In this document: positions 24,915 through 36,736 of the stretch, in pieces
Numbering within the stretch: the first letter of the stretch is position 1
Layout: each line of letters starts with the position of its first letter
The notes under the pieces: model-generated
Database searches by the model: none
What the model saw: only the letters and a program-made list of their open reading frames with translations
Told to the model about the DNA's origin: nothing
Program-made: the position numbers and the translations under genes
Source of the DNA: Sapria himalayana
Lineage: Eukaryota; Streptophyta; Magnoliopsida; Malpighiales; Rafflesiaceae
DNA length: 64,000 bases
Assembly (NCBI GenBank): GCA_029783825.1
Contig: JAREIK010000801.1
Coordinates: 8,469,571 to 8,533,570, forward strand
Reading direction: 5' to 3'

Positions 24915-26764
24915 TCATCCAAAATTGGCAGGAGTTGGTAAAATTCTCAATTCACCATCATTGTAGTAGGAATGAGAGAATCGGGTAGCCCTGTGTGTTT
25001 CCATTCTAACAGCAGGAACCTTACGAGCCACGGCCTGCCATATCATTTGAACAGCATCCCCCTCCATTGATGGATATTGAAACTCAAAATAGCTCTCCAC
25101 TGCCATAAGACGGAGCCACATCCGGGTCCACTCCTCTTTCCCAATGTTTCGCACGAAATTTATAAGAAAATTCTTTTTGATCGCGTCAGATGTGCGAACA
25201 AACAGACAGAACTCAGAGTAGTCGAGGACATCTTCGAATGGAAGTTCGATGTCGTCGCTGATTATAACTGGAACACAGTGGCTGGCGATGGCATCGAAGA
25301 GACGATTTGAGGATGGCGTATCACCTGCGATGTTGAGACAAAACTTGGAGGAGTGCATTCCCACCGAAGCTTTTCTGACACCATCTTCTTGCACACTCCC
25401 AAATTGAAAATGCACATCCTTTTCTTCTTTCAGAAGGTAGAACAACTCTTGTCTAGCAAATCCACCCTGCAAATGATATAAGATTAATCCTCCATGATAA
25501 CTTGAGTACATACATTTCTATATATACATGATAAACACAGACACACACAAACACACACACACATGCATGCAAGTACACATACAGATGCATAAAGATGCAT
25601 GTCTATATGCATTAACACATGATAACATACATATATACATACGTACATAAAAATTCAATCTCCTCATCACTACAATACCTACACGAAAATCAAACCTAAG
25701 AGAACAATTCTAGATATGCATGAAGAACAAGAAGAGGGCTACATCATAGAATAAAATAATGGGCAAGAGAATTTGAACGAGTTGAAGAACTTGAGAAGAC
25801 ATACATCTTTCCTGTATATGGCTCCTTGAAAATAGAGAAGAGTTGGGCGGCTATCAAAATCTGAAGAATCATTGTGGTAGCTTCTTATCATGTGTCTGTA
25901 AGGAGCAATTATGTCCTTGTGGACATTAGCTACGTGAGGAGGATACCTCCCAAAATCAGCAAGTACAAACATAGCCTGCCATAGCTTATATCTTGCATCT
26001 ATCAAGCTATTAGGATGGTGTGCCAGGATGATATGATCAACCCCACGAGACCTCCTCCATTCTGGCTGCGAAGTCACAAACTCCACCAGCTTCTCTTGCA
26101 GCAGCTTGTCTCTGCTTTTGGTTTGGCCTAGCTTCACTTTTGAGAAACGATTGTAACTTAAAGAAGAAAAGAAAGGCACGAACACCACATCAGCTTCACT
26201 AGAATTTCTAACTCTAATAGCATTTCTAACAGCACGAGATCCTGGCATTTCTGTCGAGAGAAGATCCAACGTAAGCCAATATTCAATGCTATGTTGCAGA
26301 TTCAACCCACCTGGATACTGTGGTATATTCTCGGTAAGATTTGGCCAAACACTGTTATCTCTCGCCTTCCAGTTCAAGAGTTGGAAATGGAACTCTGGGG
26401 GCAAATCATACATGAAAACCCTAAGAGATTCTTTGTTGTTTATGACAGTAGGAACGCATTTGCCATCTTCCGTATCCGTTTCCTTGCTCAAATTCTCTTC
26501 CGTCTCTTTACCATCTGCAAACACTGCTGAAGAATCATCAGAACCACCCTCGTTGCTTCGGTTGAACATGTAGAAGCTGCTAATGTCAATTACGGATAGA
26601 AACTTTGAATTGGGCAAAAATCTGGAAGAAATTGATCGAGGCGGATTCGAGGAAAGCAACGCCCATAAGCATGATAGCATGAGCATGGCAGATATCAATG
26701 ATAATAAACAAAACAGTGGTTTCCTAGAAACGAGCGTAGGTGATGATGCATGTTTTTGACCCAT
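24915..26764 (-). CDS. GT47 exostosin-family glycosyltransferase (ARAD1-like), two exons
   Basis: Exon 1 is 26764-25805 and exon 2 is 25466-24915; the 338-bp intron has donor GTATGT and acceptor TTTGCAG. The spliced protein has 503 residues: 320 from exon 1 and 183 from exon 2. The start MGQKHASSPTLVSRK is followed by a hydrophobic segment (about residues 18-38), giving a type II Golgi membrane protein. The exostosin domain begins at about residue 107 with LRVFMYDLPPEFHF, then ADVVFVPFFSSLSYNRF, GVDHIILAHHPNSL and YFQGAIYRKD. Exon 2 carries GMHSSKFCLNIAGDTPSSNR, LFDAIASHCVPVIISDDIEL and PFEDVLDYSEF, the nucleotide-sugar-binding half. Family knowledge: plant GT47 subgroup B proteins resembling ARAD1 act in pectic arabinan synthesis; the exact substrate here is inferred. 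An in-frame upstream extension starts with TTG and is not used. The frame is intact and codon use differs from the transposon remnants. Confidence 0.92.
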
Positions 26765-27660
26765 GACAATAGGCAAACAAACTGAGCTAACGGAACCGCA
26801 GAGACGAACGATCGAATCCCTACCTGTATTGTTCTTGATCAATTGTCGGGACTCAACAAGCGAAACTATTTCAAGAACGAACTCTTCGCTTCAATTTAGA
26901 TCAAGAGCTCAAAATTGAGATCATGTCCTGCTAGCCCAACTGATGTGCTTGCATGGCATTTCTACCAAACAACGAATCCTCGCTTTCCAAACGCAAGAGA
27001 TGAGCGTGGGGCATTGATCGATTTGCAGTTCACCACAAGAAAACCTCTTTCTGCTCGGCTTGCGTGTTGGTAACACCACCGATGGCCATGTTATTCTATT
27101 ATTGATCATCCATTCTTCGTCTATCCACACGTTTGGTGCCGAAGGAACCCGCCCATCTTTATGGCAGGAATTCCACTCTCTTTGAATGTATCTGCACCAG
27201 AGCACCAACTTATTAACGCTAGCCTAGCCTCAGCCGGTGTCAGACTTAGCGCGTGCCGAGTGCAAGGTCGGGTTCATGGGCGACCAATCCGGATCGGCAC
27301 TTCCATTCATGACCTATGTCACTGTTCAAAGGTCCGGTGTCCCCGGTACGGAGCACAAAAAACCGGTACTTGCAATCCAACGCCGTATCAATGATTTAAG
27401 CAAAATAATTTCTTTTAGTAAAAAATTATGCACGAAAATCAAAATTATTTAATTCTTGACCCAATATCAATTATTATAACAAGCATATCCTTCACATCAT
27501 CAAAAAATTTACATACAATCATTAAAAGATGATTTTTTTAAAAAAATTACTTTTTTAGAGAACAATATGCATCCATAAATGGGAAACTTGTATTTTGGGA
27601 CCCCAAAAATAAAGTATTTGAAAAAAATTAATCCATAATTTAATAATTAAAAATATGTAT
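26765..27660. promoter_or_regulatory. Upstream region of the GT47 gene
   Basis: This stretch is much richer in GC than its surroundings up to about 27390, as is common for 5' leaders and promoters of plant housekeeping-type genes. I could not place a TATA box with confidence. Several open frames here (26921-27208, 27161-27452) lack family motifs and are treated as chance. From 27400 the DNA becomes AT-rich. Confidence 0.35.
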
Positions 27661-27779
27661 ATACGTATTATACTTGATGTATACAAATAAATGTATATGC
27701 ATGCATTTTATCGTACATATATATACATTTATCTCCACATTTAGTTATATATATATATGAATGTATGTATGTATGCATG

Positions 27780-27811
<32 letters not shown>

Positions 27812-28180
27812 AGTGTGCATAGACACAATTCTACATAAATATACACATGCATACACATCTCTGTACTTTTTTATGTAAATATATATATCCGCATATATAT
27901 CTACATTTTGAAAATAGTGTGTATATACATGTATACATGCATGTGTATATTGTGTGCATTTATATGCATATCAGTATATTAATATATTTTGAAAGTAACG
28001 CATGATAGTATCACACACACACACACACGCATATCTATACATGTATATAAAAATTTTAATTTTAAAAATTGTATTAAAATAAAATATTGTATAATGTACA
28101 CAATTTATAAAATATTGTAAATTGTGTACATTAAAAACAAATATGTATATATGCGTATAAAGCATATTAGTGTGCATAAT
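27660..28180. repeat. Microsatellite-rich DNA (TATG/TGTA, TG and AC tracts)
   Basis: Alternating purine-pyrimidine sequence. There is a (TG)n run at about 27788-27811, an (AC)n run at about 28012-28028, and many ATGTATGT / CATGCATA words between. Small open frames here are products of the repeats. Confidence 0.85.
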
Positions 28181-28658
28181 GTGTGTTAAAAATTATTAAA
28201 AATAATATATATATAAAATTTTGATGATAATTTGTTTCATGATTTGAATTTAAGAATAAAAATTATTAATAAAATATTTAGTTTGCATTTTATGTGAATA
28301 ATTATTTTTTAAAACATTTATATTGAAAATAACTATCATTAAACTCATATAAATAAATGAGTTTGTTTTATTTACAAATAATAAGTTTTGTTTTTACAAT
28401 TATATTGAAAATTAAAATGCAATTAATGAATAGATAATCTTGTTTATATTTTTGTAAATAATAATTTTAAAACATTTATGTCAATATAAATATTTACTTA
28501 TTTTTTATTGTCATTAATAATTTTTTTTTTGAAACTTTAATGCACAACAAAATATAATATAGTGCATATAAATATAAGCCTTTAATTTTTTTTGTAAATA
28601 ATTTATTTTTTTATTTATGTTCAAATAAATAGATGACCATGCAAATATATGAGTTTTT

Positions 28659-28787
28659 TTTGAAAGTCTAATGAAGATTAGATGATGAGTTTTATATCTT
28701 TTATTTGGGAAGTTAGATATTGCATTGCCTGATGTTGTAGTTTATTTGATTCAACCTAAGCTACTACATCTTCATTAGACTTTCAAA
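28659..28787. repeat. 129-bp MITE-like unit with 20-bp perfect inverted ends
   Basis: TTTGAAAGTCTAATGAAGAT at 28659-28678 is repeated as its exact reverse complement at 28768-28787. The 89-bp centre has no coding capacity. No flanking duplication is obvious because both sides are T/A-rich. The size and structure fit a small MITE or a foldback element beside the MULE pseudogene. Confidence 0.6.
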
Positions 28788-28799
28788 TTTATATCAAAC

Positions 28800-29960
28800 A
28801 TATCTTATAATCATAATCTAATCTTGCATATGTAATACTATCAAGCTAATTTACATCATTCTTCTTCTCCTTTTTCTCATTTTTCTCTTTAGTATTGTGT
28901 TTATCCAAATGACTACTATAATTCACTTTTCAAATATGATAACAATATGCATAATTTTCTAAGTGTAGAACTACACGCAAAAGGGTTATATGCCTACCAG
29001 ATATAAAAATAACTAAATCATCAATAATAGTTTTATAATTTTTAAAAACCAGAACTAATTATCATAATTCTCCAAACTCATCATCTCAAAAGCTAAAGAA
29101 AATATTAAATCATTAATATTATATATTGTTGCAGAGAAAAGAGCTTCACCATAAGACCCACTCATATGAGATAGTCGATAGTAATAATGGCGGCAACACA
29201 GAGCAAAACTTTGAATCAATAGAGAATGTGTAAGGAAAAGTTGCACAAACTGCTAATCTTCTGAATGAGTATATTTCATAATACTCCCTGGGGTTTTTTT
29301 TTTTTTTTTTTTTTTGACAAAATGCTCACACATTCAAGGTAATAATTTATAATAATTATATGAAACTCCAAATATAAATTCTATTTCCTTCTCTATAACA
29401 TGTCGTGTTTGATTGTAAGAAATATTCAATTTATAATTTCGAATAAAATCCTCGCATATTCGTCCTAGTAGATAATCATGAGTTGATCGGATAACATTGA
29501 CAATGATAACTGATGATCTACTAGGTTGAACAACATGCCCAGATACAATAATATTCTCCAAGGAATATTTTTGAATATTATTAAAAATATATAGTCAAAT
29601 AATTATAATATTTTTGATTACTCAACTAGTTATTTTCCAAGGATAATCAATAACATTGCAAATCACACTCATATGCCTTTGATAATTCCTCTTAAATTTA
29701 TATTTAAATCTTTCAGTTAAGAATATTAAGTAAACTGCATCACAAAATTTAATTGCACTCGAAAATGTTTGGCCCAAAGGCAGACTCCTCGTATTGAGTT
29801 ATCTCGAGTATAAAGCTATATACTTCAGTACATCTTGATGAAAAACCACATAAATAATAAATATATTTGATTGCCTTTGTGTAGATGCAATGCCATATTC
29901 ACTTTCAGCATGTGTAGAATCAAACCAACTAGATTGTATAAACATGATAATTAGATAGAT
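28800..29960 (-). pseudogene. MuDR/MULE transposase (mudrA-like), broken
   Basis: The minus strand, read from about 29960 down, shows the MuDR N-terminal domain first: LPLGQTFSSAIKFCDAVYL, FKYKFKRNYQRHMSVICNV, DYPWKIT (29630-29790). Then come VIRSTHDYLLGRICEDFIR and the helical NYKLNISYNQTRHVIEKE region ending FGVSYNYYKLLP (29334-29520). The MULE catalytic domain follows: HMSGSYGEALFSATIYNIND and FSLAFEMMSLENYDN (29055-29180), then AYCYHI near 28950. The DGCHLSGPY-type motif reads YRLSHMSGSY, so a catalytic aspartate seems lost. A T-rich tract (29297-29318) interrupts the gene. Terminal repeats were not identified. Confidence 0.8.
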
Positions 29961-31155
29961 TCCATAATAAAGAATTTTTCAATATTACCTTGTTTATTAT
30001 GAACTTCATAATAAACAACAAATACTTGTTGTAACATTCATAAAAATATATAACATAATACCTTGTTATTTGAAAGAGTTTATCATTTACAGTAATAATT
30101 GAGATAAGATAAATACAACAAAAAGTTTAATTAAAGTATAACAAATTCTCCACGGACGCATCATCTCCAAGTAGAAGCATAAAAAAAGGTAAAATTTTAT
30201 AGTAAAAAAATATTGAATGAATTTAACTCAATGCTTATTCCAACACATATTTGACTAACAATTGAGTCAAATTTTAGATGTGTTTAAACCATCACTAATA
30301 CATTGGATCTCATATGAACTTTAAAGTTAAATGTGCTTTGTCTTGATCACTACTGAGATGATTGACCATTATTGAAGTTTGTCGTGTGTATCTATTATGT
30401 GATTGGTAAGGAGGGATTGGGAGGAGCATGGAAAAAAACTTAAAAAAAAAACAATTAAAAAAAAGTGAGTCAAACGTGATGTTGTGATGAAGAATAATAG
30501 ATTTGGTATGACCATCCTTATATTCAACTGACTTACTATTAATCTTGATCAAATCTATACTTTCATGAACAAAGCAAAATATCTCACCATCTATTTTTTT
30601 TTTAAATGGAAAAGAAGTCTACAATTTTAATAGTATATACTAGTCATTTCAATTATAAATTAGTAAAAATGAATAATAATTATTATATAATATTTGACAT
30701 TAGTAAAAAATAAAAACTGTCTTTGATGAATCTACAAACTTTGCATTCAAAAATGATTATAAATTTGTAATACAATTTATTATGTTCAAGCATCAATAAA
30801 CTCCATGTCCACAAACAACTTTTATAAATTTATAATACAAAATATAAAAAAAATGTACCATGTACAACATCTCAATAGGCATTCAATCATAAATTTTATC
30901 GAATAATAGATCAAAGACTATATTTTATATGTATTTTTAAAAATACTTAAACAATACTTAATGTACATACATGTAAATGTAATATGTATTTCTATGTAAA
31001 AACTATTGTCAATGCATGGGTAGATGTATGTATAATACTATAAATTACACACACACACACACACACATATATTAAAACACATCAAAATATAGATAAGTTT
31101 TGTTAAAAATACATCAATAAATTTATATGTATATAATTGCACAAAATATACACAT

Positions 31156-31189
<34 letters not shown>

Positions 31190-33839
31190 TTGTAAATGTA
31201 TATATATTTGTTTAGAGTTTAGTGCACATATTTACATATAAATATCTTCATATTGAAAATAGTGTATATACATGTATACATGCATACACATGGATAACGT
31301 ATCACAATTAGAAATAAAAATTAGAAACGCTCAATTCTATTATTTAAAATTAATAACAATTTATTAGAGAAGGAGATGACATATTATGAAAAAATTAGAA
31401 ATAGAAAAAAAATTTGTCACTAGCTAGTGATAGATTTATAAATATTTTTAAATTCCATCACTAATTGTGATATGCTATCGTGGGCGGATACGACTAAGTG
31501 ATATTTATCAATGGAAATTTATGTATCTATGTTTTTTTAGAAATGAAATACTTATCCGTTACTATATTTTGCGATGAAAATTATTACCATCACTAATGTG
31601 AAACGTCTTATTTGATTTTAAAAAATTCAGCAACAGAATAATGTTATGTTGCTGAATTACGATAATTAATTTATTGAAAAACACTTAGAAACTTTTAAAA
31701 AAAGTTATGATTTGAAAATTTTTTAATTTGATTAAGAGTTCGTCTGATTTTTTTTTTTTGGAATTGTTTTCCTCCAATTAATATTCGTCATGCTAATCAT
31801 CCATAATCGAGGTATCAAATTTAGTTTTTCAAAATTTCCCATTAGTATTGTATTTGGGAATTATATTTTTTGTGTGTTTTGTTATAACCTATAATTTTTT
31901 TTTTCATATTTAACATTCTCAAGGGGTTCTCTCTTCTTATTTTCTTGAATTAATATCATTCTAATTGATAAATTATAATATTTATATTTTTTGCACATAA
32001 TAGGATTTATTAAATTTTGGGTTTCCTAATTTATGTGTGAAATTTTTGTACATTTTATTTTTACCTATTGTTTTGATCATGTTAATTAATATGGACTTAA
32101 TTTGCTTACTATGATTTGTTGAAATATAATAATTTATAAATGATCTTATACTAATGGTGCAACATTAATAATGAATAATTTATAAATATTTTAACAAATG
32201 CTAAAAATTAAAATGTAATATAGCAATGAATAACATAAAACATTTTAAAAGTATGCAATTCGAATGTTAAAACATAATAACAAATGAACAACTAAAAAAA
32301 TTATAACCTCATTTCAAAATTCATAGAGTTGCTTGATCTACACTTCATTAAAGGTGCATCCAATAAATAACATCTCTCACTATTTTATATATTTTTTAAA
32401 AAATATATATTGCATGTCACAGCTGATATTTATTAATGTTTATACTACATGCTTAATATAGATTAGTAAATATTCCTATTAATTTATTAATATTCTTCAC
32501 CGCTAGTTAATATTTGTTATTTTTTCACTAACATATTTAAATGCACTGACATTGCAAATTTTTTTAGGATTTTTATAAAATAAAATGATTTTATCTAATT
32601 AGTTAGTACAAATTATTAATTCTGAAATCATGAATTCTCAGTTTGTGAATTATTCTTTTTTTATTTAATTAATATAATTTCATCCAATATAGATAAATAT
32701 CAAATATTTAGTTTTATATATTTAACAAAATTATAACTCATGACTTTTGATAAATATCTAAGAGATTGAAATACCACCTTATCTCATTTTAATCCAAAAT
32801 TATCTAATAATGATTTGACTACAAGTTTTATATTAGATTTATGAAATATTCTAAATATGTCACTACAACTTTATTACAAATAAATTTCTATCTACATTAA
32901 TATAATTAAAAATATGTTTATTTTATGTGCTAAAAGAATAAAATATATTATACAACTTGATCATTTATTGAATGAATGTAAGACTGAAAGATGAGTTTTT
33001 GATTAATGAGTTTGTAGATAAGATTGAAAAGTGTATTGGTTTTGTTGAAAAACAACATGAATATATGAATGAAATGAAAATAAAATACTAATGTAATGAC
33101 CATAAATATCAAAATTAAAGTTTCCAAAATGTGGACACAATATAATATTATCTTGCAAGAAAAAATAGTTAAGCTACAAGAAACAAAATATTATGTAAAT
33201 AGAAATATTAATTCAAATATTGTAATGAAATATGTTAATCCCTATGATAAATGTGAAACAATGTTGAAGAATATTATTGGTATTTCATTAAATCTGGATA
33301 TCACTGACAATATCACAATTTAATCTGCAAAATAATTTTATGAAATGCTAAAAATATCAGAAGAAAAAGTTTAGCCAAATAATCTGTATGGTCACTTAAA
33401 GTTATCTACGGTGACAAAACTATTGAATTTAAAGATAAAACATTATTTTTTAGAGAGGTGTTTTGATAAATTATATCAATTATTGTCTGAATTGTTATCT
33501 AAGAATAATGTCATGATAGATAATTTTTAAAGCATAAAGTATTTAATATGAGTTTTAGATTTGCATGTGAAAAAAAAATATTACTACATTAATTGCTGCA
33601 TGATATATTTTGGGGCATAGATAGTGAAATAATTACATGTAATTTTTATAACTATCTTCAATATAAAAGAAATATTGCATGTAAAAGATAGAAAATAAAT
33701 ATTTCTTATAAGAAAAATTATTATTTCTTATTAACTCCTTGTTTACAAATATTATTTGTATCTAAAACCACTATTAATGATATTAGTTGACACAAAGAGC
33801 ATATAAATGAAGATAACATGATATGACATTACTCAGATT
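29961..33839. other. AT-rich region with microsatellites; possible 5' part of the second CACTA element
   Basis: No reliable gene. There is an (AC)n run at 31047-31067 and a (TA)n run at 31159-31187. Between about 31400 and 31640 there are repeated CACTA-TIR-like words in both orientations (CACTAGCTAGTGAT, CATCACTAAT). These may be subterminal repeats of the CACTA element whose genes start near 33840. A 75-codon frame at 33096-33323 has no recognised motif. Confidence 0.45.
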
Positions 33840-36561
33840 CTCATTCTTAGAAATATTATGATTATTGTCATCTATCTTTTATAGATAAAAGTCAAAATAT
33901 TAGATTAGGATTGTGCATGGATAGATTTCAGCCATTTGGACAAATATAACAACAATGCTCTTCATGACCAATTATTATTACACCTTATAATTTACCGCCA
34001 TAAAAGTGCATGAAAGATAAATATATATTTTTGTATGTTATTGTGTCTGGTTAAAGAAACCCAAAAGGCATATTGTATGTTTTCTTATAGCTCCTGATTT
34101 TGGAGCTCAAAAAATTATAGGAGAATGATGTTGAAATATATGATATATCTAAAAAGTAGAACTTTAAAATATGAGCAGCACTTATGATGACTATAAGAGA
34201 CTTTCCTTCATATTCAATATTTTCATGATGAAGTACTGCATTAAAATTATCTTTTCCTTATTGCATGAAGGACTCAAATACATTTTCTCTGAGCAAATGG
34301 AGGAAAGATTTTTTGGTTTGATAGCCACCAAAAATTCTTACATGTGGAACATCTATTTTAGATGAATATCAACATATTTAGGAAAGTTCATAAAATTATA
34401 AAAGGTGCATCACCTTTGATGTCAAGTATCAAAATAATAAATATAATTGAAAGATACGAGTTCAAAAATATTACAAATATTGATGCATATTACATTAATA
34501 CATAAATTTTGAAAAATTTTCATTATGATTGAAAAAAATAAAATATCTATTGGGATTTGCCTTATTAAAAAACCAACATAATTAGAAACAACTTAGATGT
34601 GATACATATTGAGTAAATTTTTTTTGATAATATTTTGAATACTATCATAAATGTGGAAAGAAAAATAAAAAATAATATCAAATCAAAAAAGAATTTGAAA
34701 GAGTTATGTTCATGTTCAGAGTTACATAAGGATAAATTAACAAATAAAATCCATAAGACTTATTATAGTATTGATAAGGATGCCAATGAAGTGTTGTGCA
34801 AATGACTGATGGAGCTAAGGTTCCCTAATGGATATGCATCTAACATGGGATTTGAGATGATATGTTGATATGAAAAAAATATAAGTTATTTGTGATGAAA
34901 AATCATAACTTGTCATGTGTTCATGCAGAGGTTAATACTCATAGCATTCTGTGAATTACTTCCAAAAATTATTGGGGAAACATTGACGGTAATAAGTTTC
35001 TTTTAAGAATCTCACTTGTAATATTATAACAAAAAAAATGAAGCAATTACAAAATAAAATCTTTATAATTATATGCAAACTTGAGCGTATTTTTTCTCCT
35101 ACTTTCTTTGACTCCATGGAACATCTTTTGATCCACTTTCCTTTGAATCTATGATAGCATGATCTATGCAATACAAATAGATGTATCTATTTAAGAGGTT
35201 ATATAATTTTAATTTATTAATCTAAAAATTTAAATGTAATCGACGAATATTTATTTTATAATAAAGATGTATTTTATATATCTTAAAAAATTAAAAAAAA
35301 ATATTCGAAATAAAACCAAAGTGAAAGGATCGATATGAATATTTTGTGTGCACTACTTTCGATCATAATTGTATAATCCACATCACAAAATATTACCAAA
35401 AAATGGATTAGAATAAAATTATATGTTTTTTATTTTTCATACATGTGACCTGTGGGTCGATCGTATGGTAGAGCAAAATCAAAATGTTTTTTGAATGACT
35501 AAGAGTATCATGATATGCACACATACATCTTGTTGAACCGTGAAAAAGTTACACCTTATAATAAATTTATATTCTCATTTCTTTGTAATGATATGTGATA
35601 CATTTTTTTAATAATTCAAAATATCATTAATGTTATTTTTGTATAATTTATGCTAATGAATTAAAACAAAGAGAACTACATATTGATGATACTTCAATTG
35701 ATGTAAAACTTTAAAAAGATTTTACAATTTGATTTGAAAAATTTGTCAATATGTATCTTATCATTCTTGCTTTTAAAAAGTAATGTGCAACATTATATAA
35801 GTATGATTTTATCTTATATCATTTTATAGGTATAATTTTTGCTATCAAATATAAGTAACAGACAAATGAAAAAACTTGCAAAAGATAATTATGAAGTTTA
35901 CAGACATATCTCATATATTATATAAATAGATGCAAATTTCACACTTTGGAATATAATTCATATAGCAGTAATGAACAATGATATATGCATTAAGGGGTCT
36001 AACTCAACTGGATCTAATATTGATTTTCACGGTCAACTAATTAAAATTCTACAAGTGGAGTATCCTACTTTACCAATTAAGATGACAATTCTATTTAAGT
36101 GTGAATGATTTGATCATATTCCAAATTTGGGTACTATGATTCATCATTAATACAACCTTATAGATGTGCATCATAAAATATATTATCATAAGTAAAAGTC
36201 ATTTATTCTTATTGTACAAGCTAAATAAGTGTGTTATAACACTTATCCAACCACAAGAAAAAATCCTTGTGTTTGGTGAATGATATATAAAATAAAACCT
36301 AGATTAGTTACGGAAGTTGAAAAAGATGTTAATATCACTTCATCGCATATACATGTATTTCAAAAAAATAATGTGAAACTTTATCCAATCATTTATGGGA
36401 TAGATGACAGGCTTCAAATATTATTTGGTAAAAACAAAAACTAATTGGACATTGATGATGACCATATCAAAAAAGATAATGAGGATAAATTAATTACAAA
36501 ATTAAATGATGATAAATATGTAAATAGAGATAATTTGTTTGAAATTTCCGAAGATGACTAG
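33840..36561 (+). pseudogene. Second CACTA TNP2-like transposase (broken, plus strand)
   Basis: The tnp2 domain is visible from about 33890: NIRLGLCMDRFQPFGQ, PIIITPYNLPP.KCMKD and FLYVIVSG.RNPKG (to about 34070). DISDFPSYSMFSG-like and KLSFPYCMKDSNTF segments follow (about 34190-34290), then a VERKIKNN...ELCSCSELHKDKL segment near 34650-34740. ELRFPNGYASNMGF (34813-34850) and CHVFMQRLILIAFCELLPK (34915-34970) belong to the DUF4218 junction. YILLNREKVTPYN lies near 35525. DUF4216 is clear at 36080-36340: ILFKCE.FDHIPNLGTMIHH, QYNLIDVHHKIYYHK, KIKPRLVTEVEKDV. It ends DNLFEISEDD-stop at 36561. Many stops occur. It differs strongly from the 10433-13827 copy, so it is an independent CACTA lineage, and an older one. 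Confidence 0.85.
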
Positions 36562-36736
36562 ACATTTATTAACTTCCATGTTATGTTGTCTTGCTTTTTT
36601 TGTAACTATTATAATTTGGATATTAAATAAATATTTTCTTTTGCTTTTGTGAATGTCATTGTATTTATCATTATATTTATCATTATGTTTGTTATTGTCT
36701 ATGTATTTTTCAATGTTTATATAACTTGATTTAGGC

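Noticed and set aside
26286..26573. 95- and 79-codon frames on the plus strand
   Set aside because: They lie opposite exon 1 of the GT47 gene and have no motifs; shadows of the real frame.
26765..26842. 26-residue N-terminal extension of the GT47 protein
   Set aside because: It would begin with TTG, not ATG. The ATG at 26764 places the membrane anchor at a normal distance from the N-terminus.
27161..27452. 77- and 71-codon plus-strand frames upstream of GT47
   Set aside because: No recognisable domain; the region is better explained as leader/promoter DNA with higher GC.
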